Positions 21,673 through 31,785 of a DNA stretch of 64,000 nt are shown here, piece after piece (position 1 is the first letter of the stretch; each line of letters opens with the position of its first letter). The notes beneath the pieces were generated by a model that ran no database searches, was not told where the DNA came from, and saw nothing but the letters and a program-made list of their open reading frames with translations. Source of the stretch: Tetmemena sp. SeJ-2015 (Eukaryota; Ciliophora; Spirotrichea; Sporadotrichida; Oxytrichidae); the NCBI GenBank assembly GCA_027382625.1, contig JAJKFJ010022889.1, positions 154,033 to 218,032 of the forward strand. Direction: 5' to 3'. Both the position numbers and the translations under genes were made by a program.

Positions 21673-24600
21673 TCACTATAAGAATTATTTTAGAATCTCC
21701 TCCTTATCTTGAGTTAAAAATTAAATGTAGAGTGTTCTCAGCTAGTCTTAAGGCAGCTTGAAATTTATCACTTTGGAGGGTTCTGAAATTTGCGCTAAAT
21801 ATGCTATGAGCACCCTCTCCTTAATCAAGTTTTATAGCCTCGCTCTCTCTTACTCAAGTGAGTGCATATTTACTTTAAAATTTTAAAAATTGGAAATATT
21901 CAGTTTATAAAATTAATAAACTTAACTCTAATGTTGTCTAGTTAGTTTAAGCCCAATTGAAATTTCCCTTCTAATTTCATTTTAATCATATATTATTGAG
22001 TAATTATAATGCGTAATTGGATTAAAGAATTGAAATCCGAGGGCTTCCTCAGCTGAGGGTCTCCCATTAGGGTGCTTCCCCACCAATGCGAATATCAGAT
22101 CTTATAAATTCTAAGAGTAGGCAGAGAGGTCTTTAAGAATGGTTTTGACATATAGACACCTCTTATTATTATTTAAGATTGTTTTTCTATCCTCACCACC
22201 AAAAATACAAAACAAGTTATGAAATGTTTTGAATAGGATTAAAAAATAGATTTGCCAGTTATGAGCTTGAAAATTACGGAACCCAGACTAAACAAGTCGG
22301 CCTTTAAAAAATCTAAGAATTAATAAGAATGATTAGATATACTTGCTAGTGAGATCCTTCCCTGCTAATAATTCTGGAGCGAAATAGCCTGGTGTGCCGC
22401 AGACGAGGTCATCCTCCTAATCACATTCTTTGGATTTACGATCATTTAAAATATTTAAACACTTATTAATCGGTATCCACCGCGAATCCAAAGTCAGCAA
22501 AAGTAGTAATTAATTTTCCATTTAGCATTTATAGGATGAATATGAATAGATTAGAGGTGGTAGCAGAAGGTGAAATAAACTGTCAGGGAATTGATTTGGT
22601 CCTTCTCCTATTAATTTTTAAACTTAATTTAAATAAAAATGCACTAAGAAGATGAATCAGGCATGCAGGAGTACTCTATCTTTAGCTCCTTCCTTTCACG
22701 ATCTGAATTTGGAGGTCACTACAAGCACCCGGGGGACTTCTTCAAGAAAAGAGGATACTCTATTTGAGGAAGGACGCTATTCTAATCGCTCGCAGACGAT
22801 CATGAGTTCTTTACAGACTAGGGGGGGTTTGAGAATGTAAGCGAGGAAGCTCTATCAAACTGGTACGTTGCTTTCAAAATGGTTAAGGTCAAACCTCTTA
22901 TCTACAGGGCGTTTGCTGCAGCTTTCTACATTGAGGAACTAGCCTATGACCTCAATTTCTATATCTTGCACATGGCGACAGCTGAATGCTAAAGAAGGAA
23001 GGGATACGCAAAGGCATTCTTGGCTGATGTGTAAGACTATCTGAAGTAGCAAGAGGTGGCGAACCACAGGAGTGTTGCCATAGTGTGTGGAGGAAGCGAA
23101 GATTCTTCCAGCTCACAGTTTTTTAAGTCTATGGGATTTGGCTCCAAGCTCCTCCCAAGATACCGCTGTCTTGAATAGAACAGGAGGAGAGTACTTTGTA
23201 AATACATTGGTGGATATTGTATAGACGAATTACGTTTTTGTCCCACCCCAAATCGCACCAAATTAAATGCAAACTGTGATACGATAAAAGTCTATCAAGA
23301 GTCATCCTAAGACAAGCTATGACATTGTGACCCTCATTAGAAAAGGCAAAGCACCATAAAAGGAAGTTCAGTCTCGTGTAGGTGAGGAGATTGATGGGAG
23401 TTCTATCAATTCAGAGTCTGGCGATTTGGAAGAGAAGGAGGGTGATTTGAGTAGAGGAGAGAATATGTCAAGAAGGACAAGTAGCCTCAAGAATATACGG
23501 AGACCTAGATCTAGCCCCAAGAATTTAGTTAGAGCGAAAGGAAAGGCATTGAGAAAAAGAGGAGAGCGAAATCAAGATGACCAATACAATGGGAACCAGG
23601 AGAAGTCAAGTGAGCCAGAGGGAGGCCCTGTGAGCAAATGTGGTACATTCCATAAGCATTGTCGCTACGAAGGCTGCAGCACGCTGAAGGTGATCACTGG
23701 AAACCATTGGTACAGGCATGTCAAAGAGCACTTAGAGACTGGGGTTTCTAGAGAAGAGATATCTTATGAGAGATGCAGTGGAGTTCATTGTGCTCTCTGT
23801 TCAGAGTGTGAGTGGAATTCTCTCAATGATGAACTGGGTCTAGCATGAATATGAAAGAGAACACTTTTGACATAAGTTGGTGCGATTTGGGGTGGTCATT
23901 CTATCAAAGCCACTTCATTCCAGCATGTATCAATCATTCGAGAGCATGAATCTCTGCATTCTCTTTCAAAAATTGATCTGATATATTATTTAGGGAGGGA
24001 GCAGAAGGTGAGCAGGCACGGGAAGCATAAAAAGATCAGGTTCGAGGTCTGCCACAAGGTCAAAACATCTGAGAGCTTCAGTACATAGCACACTCCATCA
24101 GTCTGCAAAGCATGCTAAAGGATAGATGATGAAAAAGGAAAGCAGAAGGCAAAGAGACCCAGACTTACAAAGTGAGGACTGAAGAGAGGAGCTGGTCGTG
24201 TGAAGAGAAATAGAATAAATAGTTGGAGACCTGTATTGAATTGTATCGCGAGGAAGGCACTAAACCAATAAATATGCAGAGTAATTGCAGATAATCATAA
24301 GTAATTAATAATTAGGGGATGCTGTCTCCACTGAATAAATCTCTTTCTAATGCTATTATAATCAATTCCCTGACAGTTTATTTCACCTTCTGCTACCACC
24401 TCTAATCTATTCATATTCATCCTATAATAGAAAAGTGAGTGAATACTAGGGCTAGAGTTGATTTATTTGGATTTTATTAGCCTACGAAACGTTCAATTCA
24501 TTTTACACATCTAGATCTTATTTTTTAGTAATGAGTATGTTATCGGGCTTAAAAAAATAAGCTTCCTCGTAATTGTACTTATATTTTTGGAAAAATATAA

Positions 24601-25375
24601 AAGATTCTAATTCATTTTCTACTAAATTAAGATATAAGTTTAATAAGTTTAAATTAAAGCTTAATATCCCTGTGGATTATATTTAAAGAGTGAATGAAAT
24701 CCAGAGTTAACAGCATTTGCGCGAACTATTCATTTTTAAAACAATAAAAATATATTAACATAATCCTGATCTCTGGCTCTATCATAATAAATATTTAATT
24801 ACTCAAACATTTATTTAAAAGCTTTATAATTATAAAAGTAATGAAGAATAAATGAGAAATAGTAAAGATCAAAATTAAGTAAATAAAAAAGTTACCTTAA
24901 ACAATTTTATTTGAGAATATTAACTTCATTATCATTCACTGTATTCAAATTTTCTAATTATTTGATTAAATTCAAAAAAAAATTCTATTTTGATAATATA
25001 AACTTATATTGCTAATTTAAATGCTCGGTGAGTTTGGGGATTTCCTATTTATTAATTTTTGAAATGAGTTGTTTTAAATCGCCATTAGGAACGAATTTCT
25101 ATAGAATGTAGATAATAATAAAATGGGTAATTTATTGAGTTGAATAGATGTTAGGCCTATTTTCGAACACAGTCACGATTTACGCTACATTCTCGCATCG
25201 TCTTAACTTCCTGAGAATTTTAATCTCATCCGCTATTTAGCTCAGGATATTGGCATCTAGCTAGGACTTTTTTATTATTTTTAGAGCATAATTATTAAAC
25301 ATATTCTACTTCTTATTGACCAGGTACACTTCGGCAGTAAGACCATCTCCAATCTTTATTTACAAAGACAGTAAA
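21673..25375 (-). CDS. Ser/Thr protein kinase K1, interrupted by a 2-kb IES
   Basis: Motifs in order on the minus strand: Gly-loop KIGDGLTAEVYLVN, lysine YALKIIKKSQ, αC helix IADEIKILRKLRRCENV, hinge region FVPNGDLKQLISKI, KPDNI, then after the large IES MLNGKLITTFADFGFAVD, activation segment LVCGTPGYFAPELLAGKD, DLFSLGSVIFKLITGKSIF, RPSAEEALGF. The frame then continues through a helical tail (HSLEQERARLQNLIKERVLI) to TGA 21673-21675. The HRD triad is not adjacent to KPDNI in this copy (AYFFKPDN), so either a further insert splits it or the loop is altered. The subfamily is probably CAMK/ULK-like, low certainty. It is a paralogue of K2 at 31.8-33.7 kb, which it resembles in motif spacing and in one IES position. 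Confidence 0.8.
22305..22344 (-). other. IES in kinase K1, pointer AAG
   Basis: 40-bp insert between LLAGKDLTSK and ADLFSLGSV with AAG at both junctions on the minus strand. A GT..AG splice leaves the wrong frame. Removal restores subdomains VIII-IX. Confidence 0.8.
22530..24426 (+). mobile_element. Inverted-repeat element encoding a GNAT/zinc-cluster protein
   Basis: 66-bp terminal inverted repeats, almost perfect: 22530-22595 starts TATAGGATGAATATGAATAG, and 24361-24426 is its complement. The interior is markedly GC-richer than surrounding DNA and encodes one plus-strand protein with no recognisable transposase. The repeats lack the C4A4-type telomeric termini described for TBE elements, so this seems a different family. 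It is nested inside an IES, consistent with germline restriction. Confidence 0.85.
22639..24175 (+). CDS. GNAT acetyltransferase with C-terminal Cys/His clusters, inside the element
   Basis: ATG 22639 gives MHQEDESGMQEYSIFSSFLS. An in-frame TGA occurs at 22765, then 184 open codons carry the GNAT core: ATAECQRRKGYAKAF matches motif A (Q/RxxGxG/A, acetyl-CoA pyrophosphate binding) and SSSQFFKSMGFGSK matches motif B. Near 23300 the frame shifts by one; the continuation has a basic Ser/Arg region (SRRTSSLKNIRRPRSSPKN) and a Cys/His cluster (CGTFHKHCRYEGC, HWYRHVKEH, CSGVHCALCSEC). After an apparent intron to about 23988, a second cluster (FEVCHKV, SVCKACQRID) ends in a basic KRPRLTK at TGA 24173-24175. 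The product probably acetylates a protein such as a histone and binds nucleic acid or protein through zinc (inference). The TGA and frameshift could mark decay, small IESs, or introns. Confidence 0.65.
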
Positions 25376-26560
25376 TGAAGGATAGATAAATGAAACAGAT
25401 TTTTTCCTTCATCCGTAAAAACAAAAACTTTATAAAAATTGTAGGTAATTATAAAGAATATTATATGGTAATCACTTAAAAGTTATTTTTCCTAATAAAA
25501 TTGCATTTTTCTATTTTTATTTAGGATAATTTTTAATTCTATTCACTTGTATATTTAATTTTAATTTTGTTGCAAATCTTTCTCTAATAAAAAGAAAGTT
25601 TCTCTAAAAGCTGAGAGCTTGTGGACTATAATTGTGGATAGCGTATTTCTTGAAGCATTTTTATTTATTAAATAATTTGCTCTTTTTTAAATATAATTTT
25701 TAGATCTTCTTCAATGCCTTGGAGGACTAACAAATAATTTAAACTAGAGTAGTTCTTAAAAAGGAGCATCCTTTCCAAGCTCCAAAGGTCTTCATATTAA
25801 ATTTAGGCTATTTATTCACGACGAAATTATAATCACAAAAAATTATAATATGATACAATTCTTGATTAATTCTAAAGAAGTAGTAATATGAAATATAAAT
25901 TAAATAAAGAAGCCTCATTTAATTGAATAAATGTCTTATAGTCACTTCATAGATATGACGGGACACTGTAAATTCTATAATTGCTTCACCATTATTATCC
26001 CAGCTTCCTTGAAAAGTTTTATTTATTTGAAGACTCCACAAATTTTTATACTTACGAATAAATTAAAATTAACCAATAATTTTCGCAGTATAATTGCAAA
26101 TAGTGCTGATAAAGATTAAGTTTAATAATTAATTTTCAAACTCTTTGTTTTAGATTAAATAGCCTATAAAATTCTTGGCAGATTTTTTGTGAAACTTAAT
26201 ATTTAAGTTGTGTTTTAAATATTCAGATAAAATATCGGAACTGATTTTGAGCTTTGATGTAGCAAATGTTTTTTGCTCGTAATATTGATTGTTATTAATT
26301 TAAATTTCCATAAATTAATTTGATAAAAGCGGCAGTTAGTTCTTAAATATGATATATTATATTTTTGATTTACTTTAATTCCAAAAATGAATTACTATCC
26401 ATAATACCTATAGTTATAACAAATGTTTTCAACTTTTAACAACATTAAGAGCAAATTGAGTTTTAAATAATATTTTGTGTTTCCTTATTAGAAATTAAAA
26501 GTAATAGTTGAATACTAGATGGTTCTTAAAGTACTGAAGAATGAAAGTATATAGCCTTAT
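25376..26560. other. AT-rich spacer upstream of K1
   Basis: Very AT-rich; no convincing gene. An apparent plus-strand frame at 25931-26117 is not protein-like. Confidence 0.35.
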
Positions 26561-26569
26561 TGTCAGTAT

Positions 26570-26720
26570 GGGTGGGCGATTTGGCTTAATTTTAAATCCC
26601 TGTTGTTAAATGAGAATTTTATTCCTTCTCATCGCAAAACAGAATAAGGTATTTCTCCAACACTCCACAACTGAATACCTGACTAGGAAAGCTTTCCAAC
26701 AATACATCCCCAACTTTAAT
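26570..26720 (-). CDS. Isolated coding island (MDS), unnamed
   Basis: Minus-strand reading LIKVGDVLLESFPSQVFSCG continues to CDEKEQNSHLTTGIQNQAKS, under UAR=Gln. Its complexity and composition contrast with AT-rich flanks. Too short to classify. Confidence 0.35.
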
Positions 26721-28100
26721 CAATTATTAAATATTACAGTTTAAACTTAATTCAAATTTATAAGGCCAAAATATTTAGGAAAGCGTTTTATCTTTCAACT
26801 ATTTTCCATCCGATAGCATTATAAAATTAATAAAGAACAATTTATCAATTAATTATATAAATTCTAAAGACAAATTATAATTAAAATAATTTCCCAAATG
26901 TTTTTTTTTTAAATTACTCTATGGAAAAGATAAGCAGATGTATTAATTATAAAATTCTGAAAAACGTAAAACAACAAAAATTATAGAATATTAGCACTCA
27001 CATAAATAAAACGAAAGGTTTTTATTTCTTTGTTATTAATTATTTAGTACTTTTAAGCTTATAAAACTTATATTATTTAACTTGAACTTGGACTTTGCTA
27101 ATTTTATGGAATCTGTGGGCGAGCTTGAGTAAAATATGCTAAAACAAAGTTTATTAGAATATAATGTTGCTATTTAAGAGGCTTGAATCCAAAATGCTTA
27201 TCCTCGTGATCAAATAGTCTAGACTTTCTCATTTAAAGTGAAGGGTAATATAAATTTATGCCGATTGAAAAGTTAAGATTGTATTTTAATAATTTAGAAA
27301 CGCAATTCAATTTATTACTCTCCAATCATTTAAGATAAGTTAATAAATTAATATTACTTATTTTAAACCTTTTTTATGAGGAAAATATATTTAAATACAA
27401 AGATTCGAAATAGTGAGTAAGCTTAATGATTAATGATTAATCTAAAGTAATTTTTCCTTTAGTAAGTAAATAGCTTAGAATTAATTAGATATAAATCAAA
27501 AAAATTAATGAGAGGCAATTGAATTTACAATTTTAAAAGATTTATATCGATAGAATATTTTTAAGGTGTATCACTTCTAGAGTAATAAACTTATTACATT
27601 TAAAGTAAGAAAATATTTGAACTCTATATTTTTCATGCCTAATTCTATGGAGATAACTCCTCATATTATTATAATTTGATCCATACTTTATAATAATTAA
27701 GTCATTTAAAATACTCTAAAATATATATATAAATATCAAGTGCAAAACATTTTTATGTAAAGCATTTTAAAAAGATAATTTAAAATCCTTTAAATATTCT
27801 CTAATATTCTCTAAGGCATTAAGTTTATTTGTCTTTTTTATATAGAAATAAATTTTTACCATATCAGTAATTATAAAAGTGGAAAGTGAAAATGATATTT
27901 GAATATTCAGTGTAATTAATTATTTATTTATTATTGAAGAGTTAATTTTCAAATTTAAATTTATTAAATTAAAGATCTCCTCATTTTTTTAACTAACATT
28001 ATAGTCAAGAAATCTATTATAAGATTGATTGTTTAATTATTAAATGCATTAGGCTGCTTCAAAAAATAAATAATTCATTCTCTAAAGTAAAAATCTTTCT
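26721..28100. other. AT-rich spacer
   Basis: Nothing recognisable except a short higher-complexity patch at 27110-27240. Confidence 0.35.
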
Positions 28101-28108
28101 AATACTTA

Positions 28109-28419
28109 TTACTAAAGGTGGCGGAAGGAAACAAACATGGTTAGATGATTCCAATAGAACAAGAGCGGGCAAAGACTTCAAGACCTCAGCAAAACTTGGT
28201 AGCTCAAAAGGCAGAGACCATATTCCTCCAAAGTTGCTTCTTTCAGCTGGTCGCTCACCAGCACTCTGGGAGAGAGCCAGTGAGGGCATTTTAAGCCATC
28301 GGGTTTGAGCAGAGGTGGAGACCTGCTCCCTGCCTCAGAGCTGCTATGCCACGACCTAGCATTGGCAAGGACAGTTGGCGTGAACCGTACACAGCGCAAG
28401 TTGCTTCAGAGGAGCAAAA
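28109..28419 (+). other. Isolated GC-rich island, possible exon/MDS or RNA
   Basis: About 310 bp with roughly half G+C amid DNA that is mostly A+T. A plus-strand frame (UAR=Gln) is open throughout to TGA 28417-28419 and reads polar, e.g. MIPIEQERAKTSRPQQNLVA and PRPSIGKDSWREPYTAQVAS. However, the other plus frame and part of the minus strand are also open, so coding is unproven. A strong hairpin (28307-28328, GAGCAG-A-GGT/ACCTGCTC with loop GGAG) could point to a structured RNA instead. No known RNA family matches by eye. Confidence 0.4.
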
Positions 28420-28439
28420 ATGAAGGGTTAGTCGGTCAG

Positions 28440-29570
28440 TGAGTCTACATCGCTAGATATTATGATTATGATAAATAAACGAAATTGAAAGATTGCCCTA
28501 AATATATATAATAGTAAGTATTAGAAAAAATTTATAATTCGAGATTGCATTCTCCCTACAATCTTTAAATTCTTTCATTCTCTAAAGTTAAATTAATATA
28601 TAGCTTAAGCAAAAAAATTAATACCAGTCTCAGTTTTAAAAATGGTAAAAAATTTTTCCTCTCATATTCTTTATTAAATAAAAATATTAAAAGGATACTA
28701 TGTAAACAATATGATCGCCTATTTATAATAAAACCTTTACTTTAATCCATTAAATTTAATTTATTTGCTCTTTATTTTATCCTCTATACTCTCATCAATA
28801 ATAATATGCATTCATAAAAATTATAAAACATCAAATTTTTAAATTATAGTTTTTTGTTTAATTAATTGTAATTTGAATTTATTTCATGGAATATTGATGA
28901 ACATGAATAGTATGTTTTTCTTCAAATAAATTAGGTTTCTAAGTATAAAGCTAAATGCTCTCAGACTTTATTTAATCTAGAAATCTGGAGATAGCTTGTT
29001 AGTACCACACAATTACAAACAAAACATGAAATTTATAATAATAAGTTAAATCGAGTTATTTTTGAAAATAAATATATCTAATTTTTGACTTAAATACATA
29101 CTTATGTATTATGTGTAAATATATAGTGAGCAAAATATTGCGAGAAAACAGTTTAAGAATCACAACTACAGCAACAATATTAGAATCAGATTAAAGATAA
29201 ATAAATAGTAAAGATTTTTTCATACGAGTTATTTAGAATGTATGTTATTGCCTCTATTAAGGAAGGCATTTAAAATTAAGTTAATATAATCTCTTATTTA
29301 GAGTTATGAACTGTAAAAATAAATTAATAATAAATAAAATAGATGACTTCAATAGATTAAAATTGCAAACATAACTATAATTGGCTAATTCATTAAATTT
29401 AAAATGTTTTTATTTTACTTATAATTTTTGCATTTAACTATTTCATTGAAGTACTCTCTTTTCTCTTAAACAGCATTTTATTTTTGAATAACTAAATTAT
29501 AGTTATTGCTATTGTTTACGAGGTTGAAGTCGAATTTTTGAAATTGTGAGGAACAGATAAGGTTATCTTA
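28440..29570. other. AT-rich spacer
   Basis: No supported gene or repeat. Confidence 0.35.
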
Positions 29571-29579
29571 TTTTAAATG

Positions 29580-30300
29580 CTATAAATTCTGATTGGACTG
29601 ATGAGTGGTGGATTACTTATCGCCATCGCAACCAAACTCATCTATATCCCTCAGCTCGAATAAGTCTGAGTCATCACATAACTCATCACTTTTCAAGTTA
29701 CCTTAAACAACAACAAAGCAATAATTCTAAATTATTTATTTGATACCTGACTTTATGCACTAATCAATTAAAATATTAAAGTTAATAAATTTCATTTCAT
29801 CATGAATAAAAATAGAATTTAAATTAAAAACAAAAACTCCCTTTTAAAAAAATGTAATTGATGCAGTGATTAATTTTGTTCTGATGCTTGCCAGAGACGA
29901 TTTTGAAAATAGAGATATCGGCAGCGTCACCCTATTTTTGCTTGTGAAGTTTCGAAGGAGACTTTCTATTTAATTTATTCCCCTTAATTTACTAATTTCT
30001 TAATATAATAAATACATAAATGATTACGATAATTTTGAACCTCTTTATTTTTATAAGTAGTCATTATATTTAATTTTTCCTTTTCAAATTTAATTTTAAA
30101 TATCTCTATCTTAAATTATAGTTTTACCTAGAGGAATAAAAAAGGAAATTAGCTGTTTTAAACTATTTTAATGGGTATAAATCTACTGATATAATTGAGG
30201 ATTGGGGATCCTGACTTTCCATAAAGCTGCCTATCTATTAATTAGTTTGATTTTGCGAATCTTTTTACTCTTTTTGCTAAGAAGACTGGATTACTCCAAA
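29580..30300 (-). CDS. Fragmented hypothetical gene
   Basis: Three minus-strand coding islands: 30170-30300 (GVIQSSQQKEQKDSQNQTNQ then GSFMESQDPQSS), 29870-29960 (SLLRNFTSKNRVTLPISLFS) and 29580-29700 (SDELCDDSDLFELRDIDEFG). They share strand and order and may be N-terminal, middle and acidic C-terminal parts of one protein separated by AT-rich IESs. No family recognised. Confidence 0.4.
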
Positions 30301-30309
30301 GTTATCAGA

Positions 30310-31780
30310 TATTTCTATAAACTTTAAATGAAACTTAATTTAATAGGTTTAATATTCCCATTGAGTTTTTTGTTCTTGTGTGAAGGCTAACTCGATGATT
30401 CTTTAGTTTTAGAGTTTTTCGCTTTTCACAACCCTTAAATTATATTTATCCTATATAACAAAGCGATTGTGAATTGAAGGTTAAATAATAATTTTAACCC
30501 TTTTCTGGAATGGGAGAGAATTAAACTTTCAATCTAATAAGAGGTAAATAAATGATAAGTTATAATGTCAGTTGGGGTTTTGAGGATACCTATGCTTTTA
30601 GAGTCTCTGTCGAATAACTAAGAGGGTTAACTCTAAATAATACAATACTCTCAAAACTGGATGGTTCTCCAGATTAGTGAAGAATTTTAGTATTTATGAG
30701 CAAATTTTGCCTCTTTCTGTATTTAAGCGTCTCCTAGATATTGCAAAAGTTATCTTCAAAATAACACAATTCATTTATAAAGTGACTATTAAGGAGTTGT
30801 AATTATACATTTAAAAAATTAAATACAGGGCTAAATATTAAAAATTATAAATCATATTATCCGCTTAATGATGAACCGAATTAAAGATGATAAAAAAAGA
30901 CTGAAGAAGATACTTATTATTTGGCCACGATTTAAACATGCAATAATGATGTCTCTGTAAGACATCTTCTTTTAGACTAATGACTGAATTTTAGAGATGC
31001 TGCCAGCTTAACTGTTCTGAAGAGCGAGGCATTAGGAGTTAGCCAAGCTTAATAAAAAATATAGTTAAGCTTTTGTCAGCAGATTGAACAAACTTGAATG
31101 AAGACGCTGAGTTTTTGAACGGGAATCTTCAAATCAAAATAAACAATTCAAATTTTTATCTGGATTTAGGAGTAACAGTATTCATCAAATATATATTGTT
31201 GAGAAATAGTAACATTTTATAAAGTTCTTCGTTAAAAACTTAATTAAAGGTATAAAAGATGTCTGTTTTAGACCATTATAAAAATTGATTATGAGATCAA
31301 TAAATAACTTATTAATTCAGAAGAGAAAATAAATAGTGCAATAAAAAGAGAGCTGTCATTGTTGTTAACGGCTTCCAAATTCATTAGGTCGGTATCAACC
31401 TCCTTAATTTAAATTACAATAAGCATCCTTGCTCGTCATTTTGTAAGGAGTAGTATTTTGGTCTTGCCTGTTTCTTATTGACAAATATAGCTATAATTTA
31501 ATACAAAATTAAATGTAGATTCCTTTAATGCGTGATTGCTTAATGGAAATTTTTATTTTGTAAATTAAGAGTGGAACAGAGCATCTTGAGAAACAGTTAT
31601 TTCCATAATAGCATATAAAATAACTATTTAATGACACTTTTGATATATCAGGTTGAAAGATAGGAGCAAGTTACCATTAAAAAAATCACGAAGTGCTCAC
31701 AACATTTTTTTGTTATCCCCTGAATGCTGAATAAGGTTAATTTTAAAGTAGCCATTCCAGATAGTAAAGGCAAAATAAAT
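30310..31780. other. AT-rich region with ambiguous open frames
   Basis: Long TGA-free frames exist on both strands (e.g. plus 31110-31660) but composition does not settle which, if any, is coded. At 31730-31830 the plus strand reads VNFKVAIPDSKGKINLVQLL, which is protein-like and could be a small MDS overlapping the end of K2. Confidence 0.25.
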
Positions 31781-31785
31781 CTTGT

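Larger units (their letters stand above)
22529..24538 (-). other. 2.0-kb IES in kinase K1 carrying a transposon-like element
   Basis: Kinase sequence stops after KPDNI (24538 side) and resumes with LNGKLITTFADFGF (22528 side). Joining at the dinucleotide AT gives a continuous KPDNIMLNGKL. The insert thus behaves as an IES that must be precisely removed for a working kinase. It contains the 22530-24426 inverted-repeat element plus about 110 bp of extra AT-rich DNA on one side. Confidence 0.7.

Noticed and set aside
22765..22767. TGA read as Trp or Cys in the GNAT gene
   Set aside because: Elsewhere TGA terminates well-defined proteins (GSK3, CXC, RBR B). A mutation, small IES or alternative start explains this better.
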